Shown: positions 9,674 through 20,376 of the stretch, in pieces
Layout of the letters: each line of letters starts with the position of its first letter
Numbering within the stretch: position 1 is the stretch's first letter
NCBI GenBank assembly: GCA_002748155.1
Contig: PDRO01000011.1
Coordinates: 1 to 64,000, forward strand
Source of the DNA: Actinomycetales bacterium
GTDB lineage: Bacteria > Actinomycetota > Actinomycetes > Actinomycetales > Dermatophilaceae
Direction of reading: 5' to 3'
DNA length: 64,000 nucleotides
The notes under the pieces: generated by a model
Seen by the model: only the letters and a program-made list of their open reading frames with translations
Told to the model about the DNA's origin: nothing
The model's database searches: none
Program-made: the position numbers and the translations under genes

Positions 9674-12184
9674 CTAATCGTGGTTGCCGTGTGCCGCGCG
9701 AGTGCCGGTGATCCGATAGACGTCGTAGACACCGTCGATCTTGCGGACCGCCGCCATGACGTGGTCGAGGTGGCTCGGGTCGCCCATCTCGAACGTGAAC
9801 CGCGACGTGGCGACCCGCTCGCGGGTGGTCTGCACCGACGCGGCCAGGATGTTGACGTGGTGGTCGGACAAGACGCGGGTGACATCGGAGAGCAGCCGAT
9901 TGCGGTCCAGAGCCTCCACCTGCAACTGCACGAGAAAGACACTCGCGGCCGTCGGATCCCACTGCACGGCGATGATCCGGTCAGGCTGGCGTCGTAGGGC
10001 GTCGGCGTTGGTGCAGTCGCTGCGGTGCACCGACACGCCGTTCCCCCGGGTGATGAAACCCATGATCGAGTCACCGGGGACCGGCGTGCAGCACTTGGCG
10101 ATCTTGATGTAGACGTCGTCGGCGCCGGAGACGACCACACCGGGGTCGGTCGAGCGCAGCCGGTGTCGCAATCGGCTGGGGATGGTCGCTTCGGCGAGAT
10201 CCTCGCTGGTGCCCTCTTCACCGCCGAGGGTCTGCACGAGCCGGGCGACCACGCTCTGCGCGGAGACGTGTGAATCGCCCACTGCGGCATACAGGCTGTC
10301 GATATCTTGATAGCGCAGGTCGCTGGCGATCCCGGTCAGGGTCTGGACCGACATCAGCCGTTGCAGTGGAAGCCCCTGCTTGCGCAAGTACTTCGCGATC
10401 GCATCCTTGCCCCGCTCGATGGCTTCCTCGCGGCGCTCCTTGGTGAACCACTGCCGGATCTTGTTGCGGGCGCGGGCGCTCTTGACGAAGTTGAGCCAGT
10501 CCCGGGACGGCCCGGCACCATCGGCCTTCGACGTGAGGATCTCGACGGTGTCGCCGTTCTCCAAGACCGAATCCAACGGTGCGAGACGGCCGTTGATGCG
10601 TCCCCCGATGCAGTGGTGACCCACTTCGGTGTGCACGGCATACGCGAAGTCGACCGTGGTCGATCCGACCGGCAGCGCCACCACCGAGCCCTTCGGGGTG
10701 AAGACGTAGACCTCACCACCACCGATCTCGAACCGGAGTGAGTCGAGGAACTCCCCCGGGTCGGCGGTCTCCCGTTGCCAGTCGAGCAGCCTGCGCAACC
10801 AGGCCATGTCGTTGACCGCCTGTGAGTCACCGGCGGTCGCACTGCGGCCACTCGCCTTGTACTTCCAGTGGGCGGCAACGCCGTACTCGGCACGCCGGTG
10901 CATCGTGTGGGTGCGGATCTGGATCTCGACGGCTTTGCCCTGGGGGCCGATCACGGTCGTGTGCAGGGACTGATACATGTTGAACTTCGGCATCGCGATG
11001 TAGTCCTTGAACCGGCCGGGCACCGGCTTCCACTGCGCGTGCAATGCCCCGAGAGCCGAATAGCAGTCACGCACCGTCTCGACCAGGACCCGCACAGCGA
11101 CGAGGTCGTAGATGTCCTCGAAGTCCCGGCCCCGCACGATCATCTTCTGATACACCGAGTAGTAGTGCTTGGGCCGGCCGGTCACCGTCGCCTTGATGTT
11201 GGCGTTGCGCAACTCCTCGGCGACTTCGACGCGCACCTTGGCGAGGTACTCCGCCCGAGCCGGTGCTCGGGCGGCGACCAGGTCGACGATCTCCTCGTAC
11301 ATCTTGGGGTAGAGCGTCGCGAAGGACAGGTCCTCGAGCTCCCACTTGATGGTGTTCATGCCCAGCCGGTGGGCCAGCGGCGCGTAGATCTCCAGGGTTT
11401 CCTGCGCCTTGCGGGCCGCAGACTCGGGCGAGACATACTTCCAGGTGCGGGCGTTGTGCAAACGATCAGCCAGCTTGATGACGAGCACCCGGATGTCTCG
11501 CGCCATCGCGATGACCATCTTGCGGACCGTCTCGGCTTGGGCTGCGTCGCCGAAGGTGACCTTGTCGAGCTTGGTGACGCCGTCGACGAGCGCAGCGATC
11601 TCGTCGCCGAAATCGTCACGCAGATCATCGAGGCTGTACGGGGTGTCTTCGACGGTGTCGTGCAGCAATGCCGCGGCCAGGGTCACCGGGGTCATACCTA
11701 GCTCGGCAAGGATTTGGGTCACGGACAACGGATGGGTGATGTAGGCGTCACCGCTGCGGCGGAACTGCCCAGCGTGCGCGCGTTCGGCGACCTCGTAGGC
11801 GCGTTGCACCAGTGAGACATCCGCTTTGGGATGGTGATGGCGCAGGCTCTGCAGCAGGGGCTCCAGCGCCAAGTTGACCGGCGCCCTCGAGGTGCCGAAA
11901 CGGGCGAATCGGCCGCGCAGGCGGGACGCGCTCGAGCTGAGTGACAACGTCGGCGCCGAGCGTGTCTCCGTCGGCGGGGACGCTACCGGAGCGCGAGTGG
12001 GAGTGGAGGTGGAAGGAGGTCGCGGTATCGACGTCTCATCGTCCTCGACGTGGAGCGAGGGAGACACTTCAGAGTCGGGGACGGCGCGCGGGGGTTCGGG
12101 GTCAGGTGGCTCGGAGGTGGAGGCACGCTCGGGCTCCGGCGCCGGGCTGGACACCGGGCCGACCCGCGCGACCTGGTCCGTCAT
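9674..12184 (-). CDS. relA: RelA/SpoT-family bifunctional (p)ppGpp synthetase/hydrolase
   Basis: HD domain ([16 protein letters not shown]), synthetase ([34 protein letters not shown]), TGS and ACT domains. Confidence 0.95.
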   Translation of the reverse strand: MTDQVARVGPVSSPAPEPERASTSEPPDPEPPRAVPDSEVSPSLHVEDDETSIPRPPSTSTPTRAPVASPPTETRSAPTLSLSSSASRLRGRFARFGTSRAPVNLALEPLLQSLRHHHPKADVSLVQRAYEVAERAHAGQFRRSGDAYITHPLSVTQILAELGMTPVTLAAALLHDTVEDTPYSLDDLRDDFGDEIAALVDGVTKLDKVTFGDAAQAETVRKMVIAMARDIRVLVIKLADRLHNARTWKYVSPESAARKAQETLEIYAPLAHRLGMNTIKWELEDLSFATLYPKMYEEIVDLVAARAPARAEYLAKVRVEVAEELRNANIKATVTGRPKHYYSVYQKMIVRGRDFEDIYDLVAVRVLVETVRDCYSALGALHAQWKPVPGRFKDYIAMPKFNMYQSLHTTVIGPQGKAVEIQIRTHTMHRRAEYGVAAHWKYKASGRSATAGDSQAVNDMAWLRRLLDWQRETADPGEFLDSLRFEIGGGEVYVFTPKGSVVALPVGSTTVDFAYAVHTEVGHHCIGGRINGRLAPLDSVLENGDTVEILTSKADGAGPSRDWLNFVKSARARNKIRQWFTKERREEAIERGKDAIAKYLRKQGLPLQRLMSVQTLTGIASDLRYQDIDSLYAAVGDSHVSAQSVVARLVQTLGGEEGTSEDLAEATIPSRLRHRLRSTDPGVVVSGADDVYIKIAKCCTPVPGDSIMGFITRGNGVSVHRSDCTNADALRRQPDRIIAVQWDPTAASVFLVQLQVEALDRNRLLSDVTRVLSDHHVNILAASVQTTRERVATSRFTFEMGDPSHLDHVMAAVRKIDGVYDVYRITGTRAAHGNHD

Positions 12185-12292
12185 GGCGATAGTCTAGTCA
12201 TTGCGGGGTGGGGGCCCTATTCGCCGCGTACCTACGGCGGTTTCGTTCGACGCAGTGCGGGATTCACCCAGCCAACCCCGCCGACGGCAGTC

Positions 12293-12859
12293 TCAGGTGC
12301 GCAAGATAGAGGCGACCTTGCGCCCGGGCAAGGCCGATCGACCGTTGAGTGAGTCGATCTCCAGGACGACTTCCACGGCGACGACGACGCCGCCGGCCCG
12401 TTCGACGAGATCGCAGGTCGCCGCGGCGGTGCCGCCGGTGGCCAGCACGTCGTCCATGACGAGCACACGATGGCCTTCGACGAAGGCGTCGACGTGGATC
12501 TCCAGGCTGGCGGTGCCGTATTCGAGTGTGTAGGTGGCTTCGTGAGTGTCGGCCGGTAGCTTGCCGGCCTTGCGGACCGGCACGAAACCGACACCGAGCT
12601 CGTGGGCCACGGCTGCTCCGAGGATGAAGCCTCGTGCCTCGATGCCCACGACGGTGTCGACCCGTCCGCGATACCGATCGGCGATGTGCTCCACCAGCGC
12701 GCCCATCGCAGCGCCGTCGGCCAGCAATGGGGTGAAGTCCTTGAACAGGACTCCCGGTTTGGGGAAGTCCGGGATGTCCCGGAGCAGCCCGGCGACCAAG
12801 TGCCGGATCTGTTTGTCGGTATGGTCAGTCAGGGGGCCGCTGGACCGGGTCAGGGTCAT
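12293..12859 (-). CDS. apt: Adenine phosphoribosyltransferase
   Basis: DIPDFPKPGVLFKDFTPLLADGAAMGALVEHIADRY, VVGIEARGFILGAAVAHELGVGFVPVRKAGKLP, VLVMDDVLATGGTAAA. Confidence 0.95.
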   Translation of the reverse strand: MTLTRSSGPLTDHTDKQIRHLVAGLLRDIPDFPKPGVLFKDFTPLLADGAAMGALVEHIADRYRGRVDTVVGIEARGFILGAAVAHELGVGFVPVRKAGKLPADTHEATYTLEYGTASLEIHVDAFVEGHRVLVMDDVLATGGTAAATCDLVERAGGVVVAVEVVLEIDSLNGRSALPGRKVASILRT

Positions 12860-13998
12860 CGTTTCGACTTCGGGGTGCGTTTGGGCTGGTTGCGTGGCCC
12901 GGTTGCCGCCCACTTGTGCACGGGACGGCCGAGGCTGTCGATGCTTCCTGCGTGGTGCGCTCCGGAGTCGTCATCCTGCGGCGTCCCGGGCTGCCCGCCG
13001 TCGTGGCGGGTCACAGCCGCGGCACTCGCCTGAGGCAGCCGAGCCACGTGGCGTGCCAACTCTTGCAGTGCTGGTTCACTGCTTCGCAGGGTGACGAGCA
13101 CCGGAGTGGCGATGAAGATCGACGAGTACGCTCCGACCGCGATCCCGACGAACAGGGCGAGCGAGAGATCGAGCAGCGTGCCGGGGCCGATCCGGGTGAC
13201 ACCGACGACAAGGATCGACAGGATCGGCAACAACGCCACGACGGTCGTATTGATCGAACGCACCAGCGTCTGATTGACCGCGAGGTTGGCCGCGCCGGCG
13301 TAGGACATCCGCCGGCTCCCCATCGCCTCGGCGGTGTTCTCGCGAACCTTGTCGAAGACCACCACGGTGTCGTAGAGCGAATACCCGAGAATGGTGAGGA
13401 AGCCGATGATCGACGACGGGGTGATCTCGAAACCGAACAGGGCGTAGATCCCGACCGTGATGACGAGGTCGTGCATGAGCGCCACGAGACCGGAAACCGC
13501 CATCTTCCACGTGCGGAAATAGATGGCCATGACGAGTGCGATGAGCAGCAGGAAGATGATCAGTGCCTGGATCGCCTTCGTGCTCACCGAAGCACCCCAC
13601 GACGGGCCGATCATGGAGGCCGAGACCGTCGCGACGTCCACATCGAACGCTTCGGCCAGCGCCTTCTTGGCTGCCTCGTTCTGGTCACCGGCGGCGACGG
13701 TCTGGACCCGCACGCCGCTGCCGCCGATAACCGAGCTGAGCACGGTGCCGTCGATCCCGGCGACCTCGATGGCGTCTTTGGCTTTCTGCTCGTAGTTGCT
13801 CGTGTCGCTCACCCCGGTGAGCCGATACTCGGAGCCGCCGCTGAATTCGATCCCGAAGTTGAGACCGCGGACCAGGATGCCGATGAGAGCCAGGGCGATG
13901 AGCACGGCCGAGAAGGAATACCACTGCTTCTGCCGGCCGACGAAGTCGATCGAGCGCCGACCGGTATAGAGGTCGTTGCCGAACTTGGCGATGTTCAT
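12856..13998 (-). CDS. secF: Protein translocase subunit SecF
   Basis: NFGIEFSGGSEYRL, ALMHDLVITVGIYALFGFEITPSSIIGFLTILGYSLYDTVVVFDKVREN. Confidence 0.95.
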   Translation of the reverse strand: MNIAKFGNDLYTGRRSIDFVGRQKQWYSFSAVLIALALIGILVRGLNFGIEFSGGSEYRLTGVSDTSNYEQKAKDAIEVAGIDGTVLSSVIGGSGVRVQTVAAGDQNEAAKKALAEAFDVDVATVSASMIGPSWGASVSTKAIQALIIFLLLIALVMAIYFRTWKMAVSGLVALMHDLVITVGIYALFGFEITPSSIIGFLTILGYSLYDTVVVFDKVRENTAEAMGSRRMSYAGAANLAVNQTLVRSINTTVVALLPILSILVVGVTRIGPGTLLDLSLALFVGIAVGAYSSIFIATPVLVTLRSSEPALQELARHVARLPQASAAAVTRHDGGQPGTPQDDDSGAHHAGSIDSLGRPVHKWAATGPRNQPKRTPKSKR

Positions 13999-14001
13999 CG
14001 C

Positions 14002-15885
14002 TCACGCCCTCCCTTCGGTGGCAGCGCCAGCGGTGCCGGGCCCGACGAACCGGCCGCGTCCGGCATACCGGGTCTTGGCGCCGAGCCGCTCCGGATCAAG
14101 CCCTGACCACGGATGGCCTCCGCCGAAGAACTTGGTATGCGCAAGCACGCCGACGAGCGGGTAGGTGAAGAGGAAAACGACGAGCAGGTCGATGAGGGTA
14201 GTGACCCCGAGGGCGAAGGCGAAACCACGCACGTTACTCGCCGCGAGCACATAGAGCACGATCGCTGCGATCAGGTTGACCGCGTCGGCGGCGAGGATAG
14301 TGCGTTTGGCACGTTTCCAGCCGGCATCGACGGCGGTGACGAGTGGTCGCCCCTCACGGACTTCGTCGCGCACCCGCTCGAAATAGACGATGAACGAGTC
14401 CGCGGTGACACCGATGGCCACGATGACACCGGTCACCCCGGCCATTGTCAATCGGAAGTTGTGGGTGAAGCCGAGCAGGGTGAGCACCCCGTAGGTCGTC
14501 ACGGCCGCCACCCCCAACGACGCGACCGTCACCAAACCGAGGAGCCGGTATTGGAAGATCGAGTAGGCCACGACGAGCAGCATGCCGATCAGCCCGGCGA
14601 GCAGACCCAAACCGAGCTGCTCCTGACCAAGGGTGGGGCTGATGTCGTCCTGGGTTTGCAACGTGAACGACATCGGCAGGGCGCCGAACTTGAGTTGCTG
14701 AGCCAGCTCCCGTGCCGACTCGATGGTGAAGCTGCCGCTGATCGAGGCGACACCATTGGTGATGATGTCATTCATCTGTGGCGCGCTGATCACTTGCTTG
14801 TCGAGGACGATCGCGAAACGGTTGCGCGTCTGGTCGACGTTCTGGAACTCGACAAGCCGTTGACTCAGCTCGAGCAGCTTCTCAGCGCCGTCGGAGTTCA
14901 GCTCCAGCACCACCTCGACCTCGTTGGTCGGTTGACCGTTGGGGCCTGGCCGGTAGCCCGACGAGGCATCGGCGATGTGGGTGCCGTCTATTTCGACCGG
15001 CCCGAGGACGTATTTCTCGAGGCCGTTCGTCGAGCAGGTGACCAGCGGTTTTTCCGGGTCGTCGACGAACTCGTTGATGGCACCGGGTTGTGAGCAGTCG
15101 AGCTGCTCGAACTCTTCCGTAATGTCCGGGTCCGTGGCGAGCCAGGCCAGATCGGAGGGATCGCTCGGCGTCACCGTGGGTGTTGCCGGGGTCGTCTGGG
15201 TCGGAGAAGTCGTCTGGGGCACTGGAGTCGTCGGCGGATCGGTGCCCTCGACAGGCGCCACGGGTGTCGTGGCGGTTGCAGGGGCCTCAGTAGGCGCGGC
15301 CGGTGCGGTGGGGTCAGAGGGTTCTTGACTCAACGCCGGTGGGATGACGGCGTTGGCACCGGTTGCCGGAGCCTGCGTGGACGGCACCGGGTCCATGGTG
15401 AAGACCGGCGCGGATGTGGCCGGGGCGCCGGTCTCGACGCCGCCCAAGGTCGCGGTGGCGGTCGCCGTCGGTGTGGCCGACGGAAGGCCGGAGGTGGCCA
15501 CGAGCACTGCCCGGAACCGCAGCTGGGACGGCTTGCGGATCTGCTCCAGCGTGGCCGGATCGGGTTGACCAGGGATCGAGATGACGATGTTGCGTCCGCC
15601 CTGGGTGGTGATCTCGGCTTCGGCGACGCCGTTGGAATCGACGCGTTGAGCGATGATGTCGCGGGCCTTGTCGAGTTGACCGGCGCTGATCGAGGCATCG
15701 GAGTCGACAAGAACCGGCTCGAGCACCATCTCGGTGCCGCCTTCGAGGTCGAGGCCCAGTTTGGGGCTCCACTGTCCGCCACCCCATTGCACGCTGGCGG
15801 CGATCCCGGCGAACAACAGCACGAGGATCGTGGCAAGGCTCCATAGCGTGCGGCGCGAGCTGCGGGTGCGCGGGTTGAGAGCCAC
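14002..15885 (-). CDS. secD: Protein translocase subunit SecD
   Basis: LGLDLEGGTEMVLEPV, GVTGVIVAIGVTADSFIVYFERVRDEVREG; long Pro/Thr/Ala-rich insert in the extracytoplasmic region. Confidence 0.95.
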   Translation of the reverse strand: MALNPRTRSSRRTLWSLATILVLLFAGIAASVQWGGGQWSPKLGLDLEGGTEMVLEPVLVDSDASISAGQLDKARDIIAQRVDSNGVAEAEITTQGGRNIVISIPGQPDPATLEQIRKPSQLRFRAVLVATSGLPSATPTATATATLGGVETGAPATSAPVFTMDPVPSTQAPATGANAVIPPALSQEPSDPTAPAAPTEAPATATTPVAPVEGTDPPTTPVPQTTSPTQTTPATPTVTPSDPSDLAWLATDPDITEEFEQLDCSQPGAINEFVDDPEKPLVTCSTNGLEKYVLGPVEIDGTHIADASSGYRPGPNGQPTNEVEVVLELNSDGAEKLLELSQRLVEFQNVDQTRNRFAIVLDKQVISAPQMNDIITNGVASISGSFTIESARELAQQLKFGALPMSFTLQTQDDISPTLGQEQLGLGLLAGLIGMLLVVAYSIFQYRLLGLVTVASLGVAAVTTYGVLTLLGFTHNFRLTMAGVTGVIVAIGVTADSFIVYFERVRDEVREGRPLVTAVDAGWKRAKRTILAADAVNLIAAIVLYVLAASNVRGFAFALGVTTLIDLLVVFLFTYPLVGVLAHTKFFGGGHPWSGLDPERLGAKTRYAGRGRFVGPGTAGAATEGRA

Positions 15886-15891
15886 CGGAAC

Positions 15892-16188
15892 CTACTCGTC
15901 TTCCGGGACGCTGCTGGGGCTGCCGGCGCTGGGCAGTTTGATGTCGATGGCGCGCCGGTCGAAGCGCAACACGACCCCGTCGGTGACCTCCAGGTGCACC
16001 TCGGCGTCGCTGACCTCGACAACATGCCCGAACAGGCCCGAGGTCGTGCGCACGTCGTCACCGACCTCCACGGACGCCTGAATCGCCTGGATTTGCTTCA
16101 TCCGCCGTCGCTGGCTGTAGAAGAGATACCCCAACAGCAATAGGGGCATCGCAAGGAACAACAGCGAACCGAAGTCGTCGCCAAACAT
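15892..16188 (-). CDS. yajC: Preprotein translocase subunit YajC
   Basis: LLFLAMPLLLLGYLFYSQRRRMKQIQAIQASVEVGDDVRTTSGLFGHVVEV; position next to secD. Confidence 0.92.
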   Translation of the reverse strand: MFGDDFGSLLFLAMPLLLLGYLFYSQRRRMKQIQAIQASVEVGDDVRTTSGLFGHVVEVSDAEVHLEVTDGVVLRFDRRAIDIKLPSAGSPSSVPEDE

Positions 16189-16315
16189 GAATCGATCGTT
16201 ACCTCATCACCGGGAATCGCGGACGGCCGGACGCACAGTGCCGCACCAGCGATCTATTGTGGCCCATTCTGACGTGCGAGGCTAACCGCCTCGCCGAGGT
16301 CGCTGCCGACCGGGG

Positions 16316-17479
16316 TCAGTCCGCCAGCGGCAACCGCGTCTGTTCGGTGCCCGACACGTGCGTTTGGTATGCCGCGGAGCCGGCTGGTGGGGTGAGCCCG
16401 AGATGGTCCCAGGCGAGTGGGGTGGCGGCCCGGCCTCGTGGGGTGCGGACCACGAGTCCCTCGCGCACGAGGAAGGGTTCAGCGACGGTCTCGACGGTGT
16501 CGGACTCCTCGCCGACGGCGACCGCGAGGTTGCCGACCCCGACCGGTCCACCAGCAAACCGGCGGCACAACGTGTCGAGGACCGCCCGGTCGAGACGATC
16601 CAGGCCTCGCGCGTCGACGTCGAACAGCGCCAGTGCGGCTTCTGCGGCGCCCTGGTCGACCACCCCGGTGCCGTGGATCTGTGCCCAGTCGCGCACCCGG
16701 CGCAGCAACCGGTTGGCGATCCGGGGTGTCCCCCGGGAGCGGCCGGCGATCTGGGTGATGCCGTCGTCGCGGGCCGGGACCCCGAGCAGTCCAGCTGAGC
16801 GCCGCAGGATGGTCACGAGGTCGGCGGTCGCGTAGAAGTCGAGATGCCCGGTGAAGCCGAATCGATCGCGCAGTGGTGCGGGCAACAATCCGGAGCGGGT
16901 GGTCGCTCCGACGACCGTGAAGACGGGCAGCTCCAGGGGGATGGCTGTGGCGCCGGGACCTTTGCCCACGACGACGTCGACCCGGAAGTCCTCCATCGCC
17001 AGGTAGAGCATTTCTTCGGCAGCTCGGCTCATCCGGTGGATCTCGTCGAGAAAGAGCACCTCGCCCTCGCCGAGAGAGGACAGAATCGAGGCAAGGTCGC
17101 CGGCGTGTTGGATGGCCGGACCCGAGGTGACCCGGATCGGCGCCTCCATCTCGGCCGCGATGATCATGGCCAGGGTCGTCTTGCCCAGGCCGGGCGGCCC
17201 GGACAGCAACACGTGGTCGGGCGGGTTGCCACGACGCCGCGCGGCTTCGAGGACCAGGCCCAACTGGTCACGGACCCGGGGCTGACCCGGGAAGTCGGCC
17301 AGCCGCCGGGGGCGCAGCGCGGCTTCCACCTCGCGTTCGCCCTCCGTGCCGCGGGCATCGACGACCCCCGCGGTCGCATCCCATGAGCCGTCGTCCCAGA
17401 CGGCGGCTACTCCGGCATCGTTCGGGACCGGGCCGTCGCCGGACGGCTCGGAACGGCTGGGATCACGTCGATCGGTCAC
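16316..17479 (-). CDS. ruvB: Holliday junction DNA helicase RuvB
   Basis: [59 protein letters not shown]. Confidence 0.96.
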   Translation of the reverse strand: MTDRRDPSRSEPSGDGPVPNDAGVAAVWDDGSWDATAGVVDARGTEGEREVEAALRPRRLADFPGQPRVRDQLGLVLEAARRRGNPPDHVLLSGPPGLGKTTLAMIIAAEMEAPIRVTSGPAIQHAGDLASILSSLGEGEVLFLDEIHRMSRAAEEMLYLAMEDFRVDVVVGKGPGATAIPLELPVFTVVGATTRSGLLPAPLRDRFGFTGHLDFYATADLVTILRRSAGLLGVPARDDGITQIAGRSRGTPRIANRLLRRVRDWAQIHGTGVVDQGAAEAALALFDVDARGLDRLDRAVLDTLCRRFAGGPVGVGNLAVAVGEESDTVETVAEPFLVREGLVVRTPRGRAATPLAWDHLGLTPPAGSAAYQTHVSGTEQTRLPLAD

Positions 17480-17482
17480 GGG

Positions 17483-18097
17483 TCAGGTCCTCGCCAGTCG
17501 TTGCAGAGCGGCCCGCAGCAGGGCCGGCACGTCGGGGCTGCTGCTGTCACTGAGGTCGGGCCGCTCGACAGCTATCGAGTCGACCGCGTCGTCGGCCTGT
17601 TTGGCGCTCCAGCCCAATCCCACGAGAGCCTGCTGCACCTGGCCACGCCAGGCTGCGGCGACCGATGCGGCGGGTGCGCTCGGCAGCCCGCCCGACGGCA
17701 TACCCATGCGATCGCGCAGCTCGAGCACGAGCCGCTCGGCGCCCTTCTTGCCGATGCCGGGCACCTTGGTCAGGGCGGCGATGTCGCCGGTCGCCACCGC
17801 GGCACGCAGCTCATCAGGTGAGAGGACGGCGAGCATCGCCAACGCCAGCCGTGGCCCCACCCCGGACACGGTCTGAACAGTCTCGAAGACCGACCGGCCT
17901 TCGGCGTCGACGAAGCCGTAGAGGGTCAACGAATCCTCCCGGACCACCAGTGAGGTGGCCAGTGACGTCTCGACGCCGGGCCGCAACGAGGCAGCCGTCG
18001 CCGGGGTGACGCGCACGAGCAGACCGACCCCACCGACGAGCACGACAACGCTGTCGAGACCGACCTGGGCGACCTGACCGGTCACCGAGGCGATCAT
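17483..18097 (-). CDS. ruvA: Holliday junction DNA helicase RuvA
   Basis: [28 protein letters not shown]..., [35 protein letters not shown]. Confidence 0.96.
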   Translation of the reverse strand: MIASVTGQVAQVGLDSVVVLVGGVGLLVRVTPATAASLRPGVETSLATSLVVREDSLTLYGFVDAEGRSVFETVQTVSGVGPRLALAMLAVLSPDELRAAVATGDIAALTKVPGIGKKGAERLVLELRDRMGMPSGGLPSAPAASVAAAWRGQVQQALVGLGWSAKQADDAVDSIAVERPDLSDSSSPDVPALLRAALQRLART

Positions 18098-18663
18098 CGG
18101 GCTACCTTCGGCTGCGCGCGAGCCGCCGGCCCCGAGCGGTCACGGTGGGCGGCCACCGCGGCCTTGAGCCGCTGCGCGGCGGCGCCCCGCCATAACTGGC
18201 AGATGGCGAGGGCGAGCGCGTCGGCGGCGTCCGCCGGCCGGGGCCGGCTGGGCAACGCGAGCAGCCGGGTGACCATCGCGGTGACCTGCGCCTTGTCGGC
18301 CCGGCCGCTGCCGGTGACCGCGGCCTTGACCTCCGTCGGGGTGTACGAATGGACCGGTATGCCATGCCGCCCCGCCACGAGCATCGCCACCGCCGACGCC
18401 TGGGCGGTGCCCATGACCGACATGACGTTGCTGTCGGCGAAGACCCGCTCGACGGCGATCAGATCGGGCCGATGCTCCCCCACCAGGTGCTCGAGCTGCT
18501 GCTCGATCGCGATCAGTCGCTCCGGGGTCGGGGCGCTGGCCGGGGTGCGGACGACAGCCACGTCGACCATGGCCAGCCGACGCCCGAGATCGCCCTCGAC
18601 GACACCCACGCCACAGCGGGTCAGTCCAGGATCGACGCCCAGCACCCGCACGGCACCCTCCAC
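18094..18663 (-). CDS. ruvC: Crossover junction endodeoxyribonuclease RuvC
   Basis: [61 protein letters not shown]. Confidence 0.95.
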   Translation of the reverse strand: MEGAVRVLGVDPGLTRCGVGVVEGDLGRRLAMVDVAVVRTPASAPTPERLIAIEQQLEHLVGEHRPDLIAVERVFADSNVMSVMGTAQASAVAMLVAGRHGIPVHSYTPTEVKAAVTGSGRADKAQVTAMVTRLLALPSRPRPADAADALALAICQLWRGAAAQRLKAAVAAHRDRSGPAARAQPKVAR

Positions 18664-18831
18664 ATCACAAGCTCCAGATCACCGGCACGACGTGCCATGC
18701 CGCACGCCGCACAGCCGAATGGCATGATCGTCGTAGCATCTTCCGAACAACTGTTCGTCAGGTTACCTCGTGTCCGGCCGAAAGCCGGTCAGCGACGCGC
18801 CGAGGCCTCGACCGGCGGCAGCGGCCGCCGG

Positions 18832-19587
18832 CTACTCGTCGTCGAGGTGGGCCAGCACCTCGTCGCTGATGTCACCGTTGGCGTAGACGTTCTGCACGTC
18901 ATCGGAGTCTTCGAGCGCGTCGACGATTCGCATCATTCTGCGTGCACCGTCCAGCTCGAGCGGCACTTCGACCGACGGCAGGAACGACGCTTCGGCCGAG
19001 TCGTAGTCGATGCTCGCCTCTTGCAGGGCGGTGCGCACGGCGACGAAATCGGATGCTCCCGAGACGATCTCGAAGGACTCCCCCATGTCGTTGATCTCTT
19101 CGGCACCCGCGTCGAGGACGACCTCGAGCAGGTCGTCCTCCGACAGCGACCCCTTAGGCACCATGACGACGCCTTTGCGGTTGAACAGATAAGCCACCGA
19201 CCCCGGATCGGCGAGACTGCCGCCGTTGCGGGTCAGGGCGGTGCGTACCTCGGCGGCAGCCCGGTTGCGATTGTCGGTGAGGCACTCGATGAGCAGCGCG
19301 ACCCCGTTGGGGGCATACCCCTCGTACATGATCGTCTGGTACTCGGCAGCTCCGGCTTCGGCACCTGACCCGCGTTTGACCGCCCGGTCGATGTTGTCGT
19401 TGGGCACCGACGACTTCTTGGCCTTCTGGATCGCGTCGTAGAGCGTCGGGTTGCCGGCCGGGTCGCCACCCCCGGTGCGCGCGGCCACCTCGACGTTCTT
19501 GATGAGCTTGGCGAAGAGCTTGCCGCGCTTGGCGTCGATGGCCGCTTTCTTGTGCTTGGTCGTCGCCCACTTGGAGTGACCGCTCAT
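18832..19587 (-). CDS. yebC: YebC/PmpR family transcriptional regulator
   Basis: [37 protein letters not shown]..., downstream of ruvC as in many actinobacteria. Confidence 0.95.
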   Translation of the reverse strand: MSGHSKWATTKHKKAAIDAKRGKLFAKLIKNVEVAARTGGGDPAGNPTLYDAIQKAKKSSVPNDNIDRAVKRGSGAEAGAAEYQTIMYEGYAPNGVALLIECLTDNRNRAAAEVRTALTRNGGSLADPGSVAYLFNRKGVVMVPKGSLSEDDLLEVVLDAGAEEINDMGESFEIVSGASDFVAVRTALQEASIDYDSAEASFLPSVEVPLELDGARRMMRIVDALEDSDDVQNVYANGDISDEVLAHLDDE

Positions 19588-19620
19588 GCTTGTGCCCTCA
19601 CCGTTGTCCTCGCTTCGTCA

Positions 19621-19662
19621 TCTCGATGTCACGGTCTCGATGTCACGGTCTCGACGTCACCA
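19621..19662. repeat. 14-bp tandem repeat x3 (TCTCGATGTCACGG)
   Basis: tctcgatgtcacgg tctcgatgtcacgg tctcgacgtcacca, directly upstream of yebC. Confidence 0.85.
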
Positions 19663-19806
19663 TCTCAACGACCTGCCCAGCCGTGTGCGGGTCTCCGGTC
19701 GATTCGGGGTCACCGGATGTTACGAGCAGGCGTCCTCACGGACCGCCATGATCCTACCGTCGGCTTCCCGGCCGTCCAGGTATGCCGGGGTGCGCAGTGC
19801 GGGCCG

Positions 19807-20376
19807 TCACGCCCGGAACGATGCCGCGAGCTCGTCGGCGAACTCGACGGTGCGGGGCAACTCGGCATACCCGGCCAGCCGGAACAACCGCACCGTCGCT
19901 TTGCGCCGCATCCGGCAGACATCGGTGACCGCCTCGTTGTGGAAGCGTCTGGCCAGTTGCACCCGCAGCCCGGTGGCTTGCACCCGCTCCAGCAGCTCGG
20001 AACCGTAGCCGGCGTCGTCTCGGAGGATCTCGACGGCGTCAGCGCTCAACGCCATCGACAGGGCTTCGGACAGTGCGGATTCCACGTTCTCGCGCTCTGC
20101 GGGGAAAGCCGGACTCGCCGTGTCGGTGTCCTCGGCCGCAGCCAGCGACGCCGAGGCGGCATCCGCGAGCATGATCGCCGTGGCCGCGTCGAGGACCCCA
20201 GAGTTGACCAGTTCCAGAGTGGCCTCGGCACGGCGGACAACTTGGGCATCGAGAGCGGCGACGGTGCCCTCGACGCGGGCGTGCAAGCGGTCCAAGCGGG
20301 CAGCACTGTAGGAGAGATACCACCCGACCAGCACGATCAGGATGATCCCGTATTCGACGATCTGGAGAGTCGTCAC
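19807..20376 (-). CDS. Conserved hypothetical, N-terminal TM plus alpha-helical (LemA-like topology), translationally coupled to pimA
   Basis: MTTLQIVEYGIILIVLVGWYLSYSAARLDRLHARVEGTVAALDAQVVRRAEATLELV...; ATGA overlap with the pimA stop. Confidence 0.7.
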   Translation of the reverse strand: MTTLQIVEYGIILIVLVGWYLSYSAARLDRLHARVEGTVAALDAQVVRRAEATLELVNSGVLDAATAIMLADAASASLAAAEDTDTASPAFPAERENVESALSEALSMALSADAVEILRDDAGYGSELLERVQATGLRVQLARRFHNEAVTDVCRMRRKATVRLFRLAGYAELPRTVEFADELAASFRA

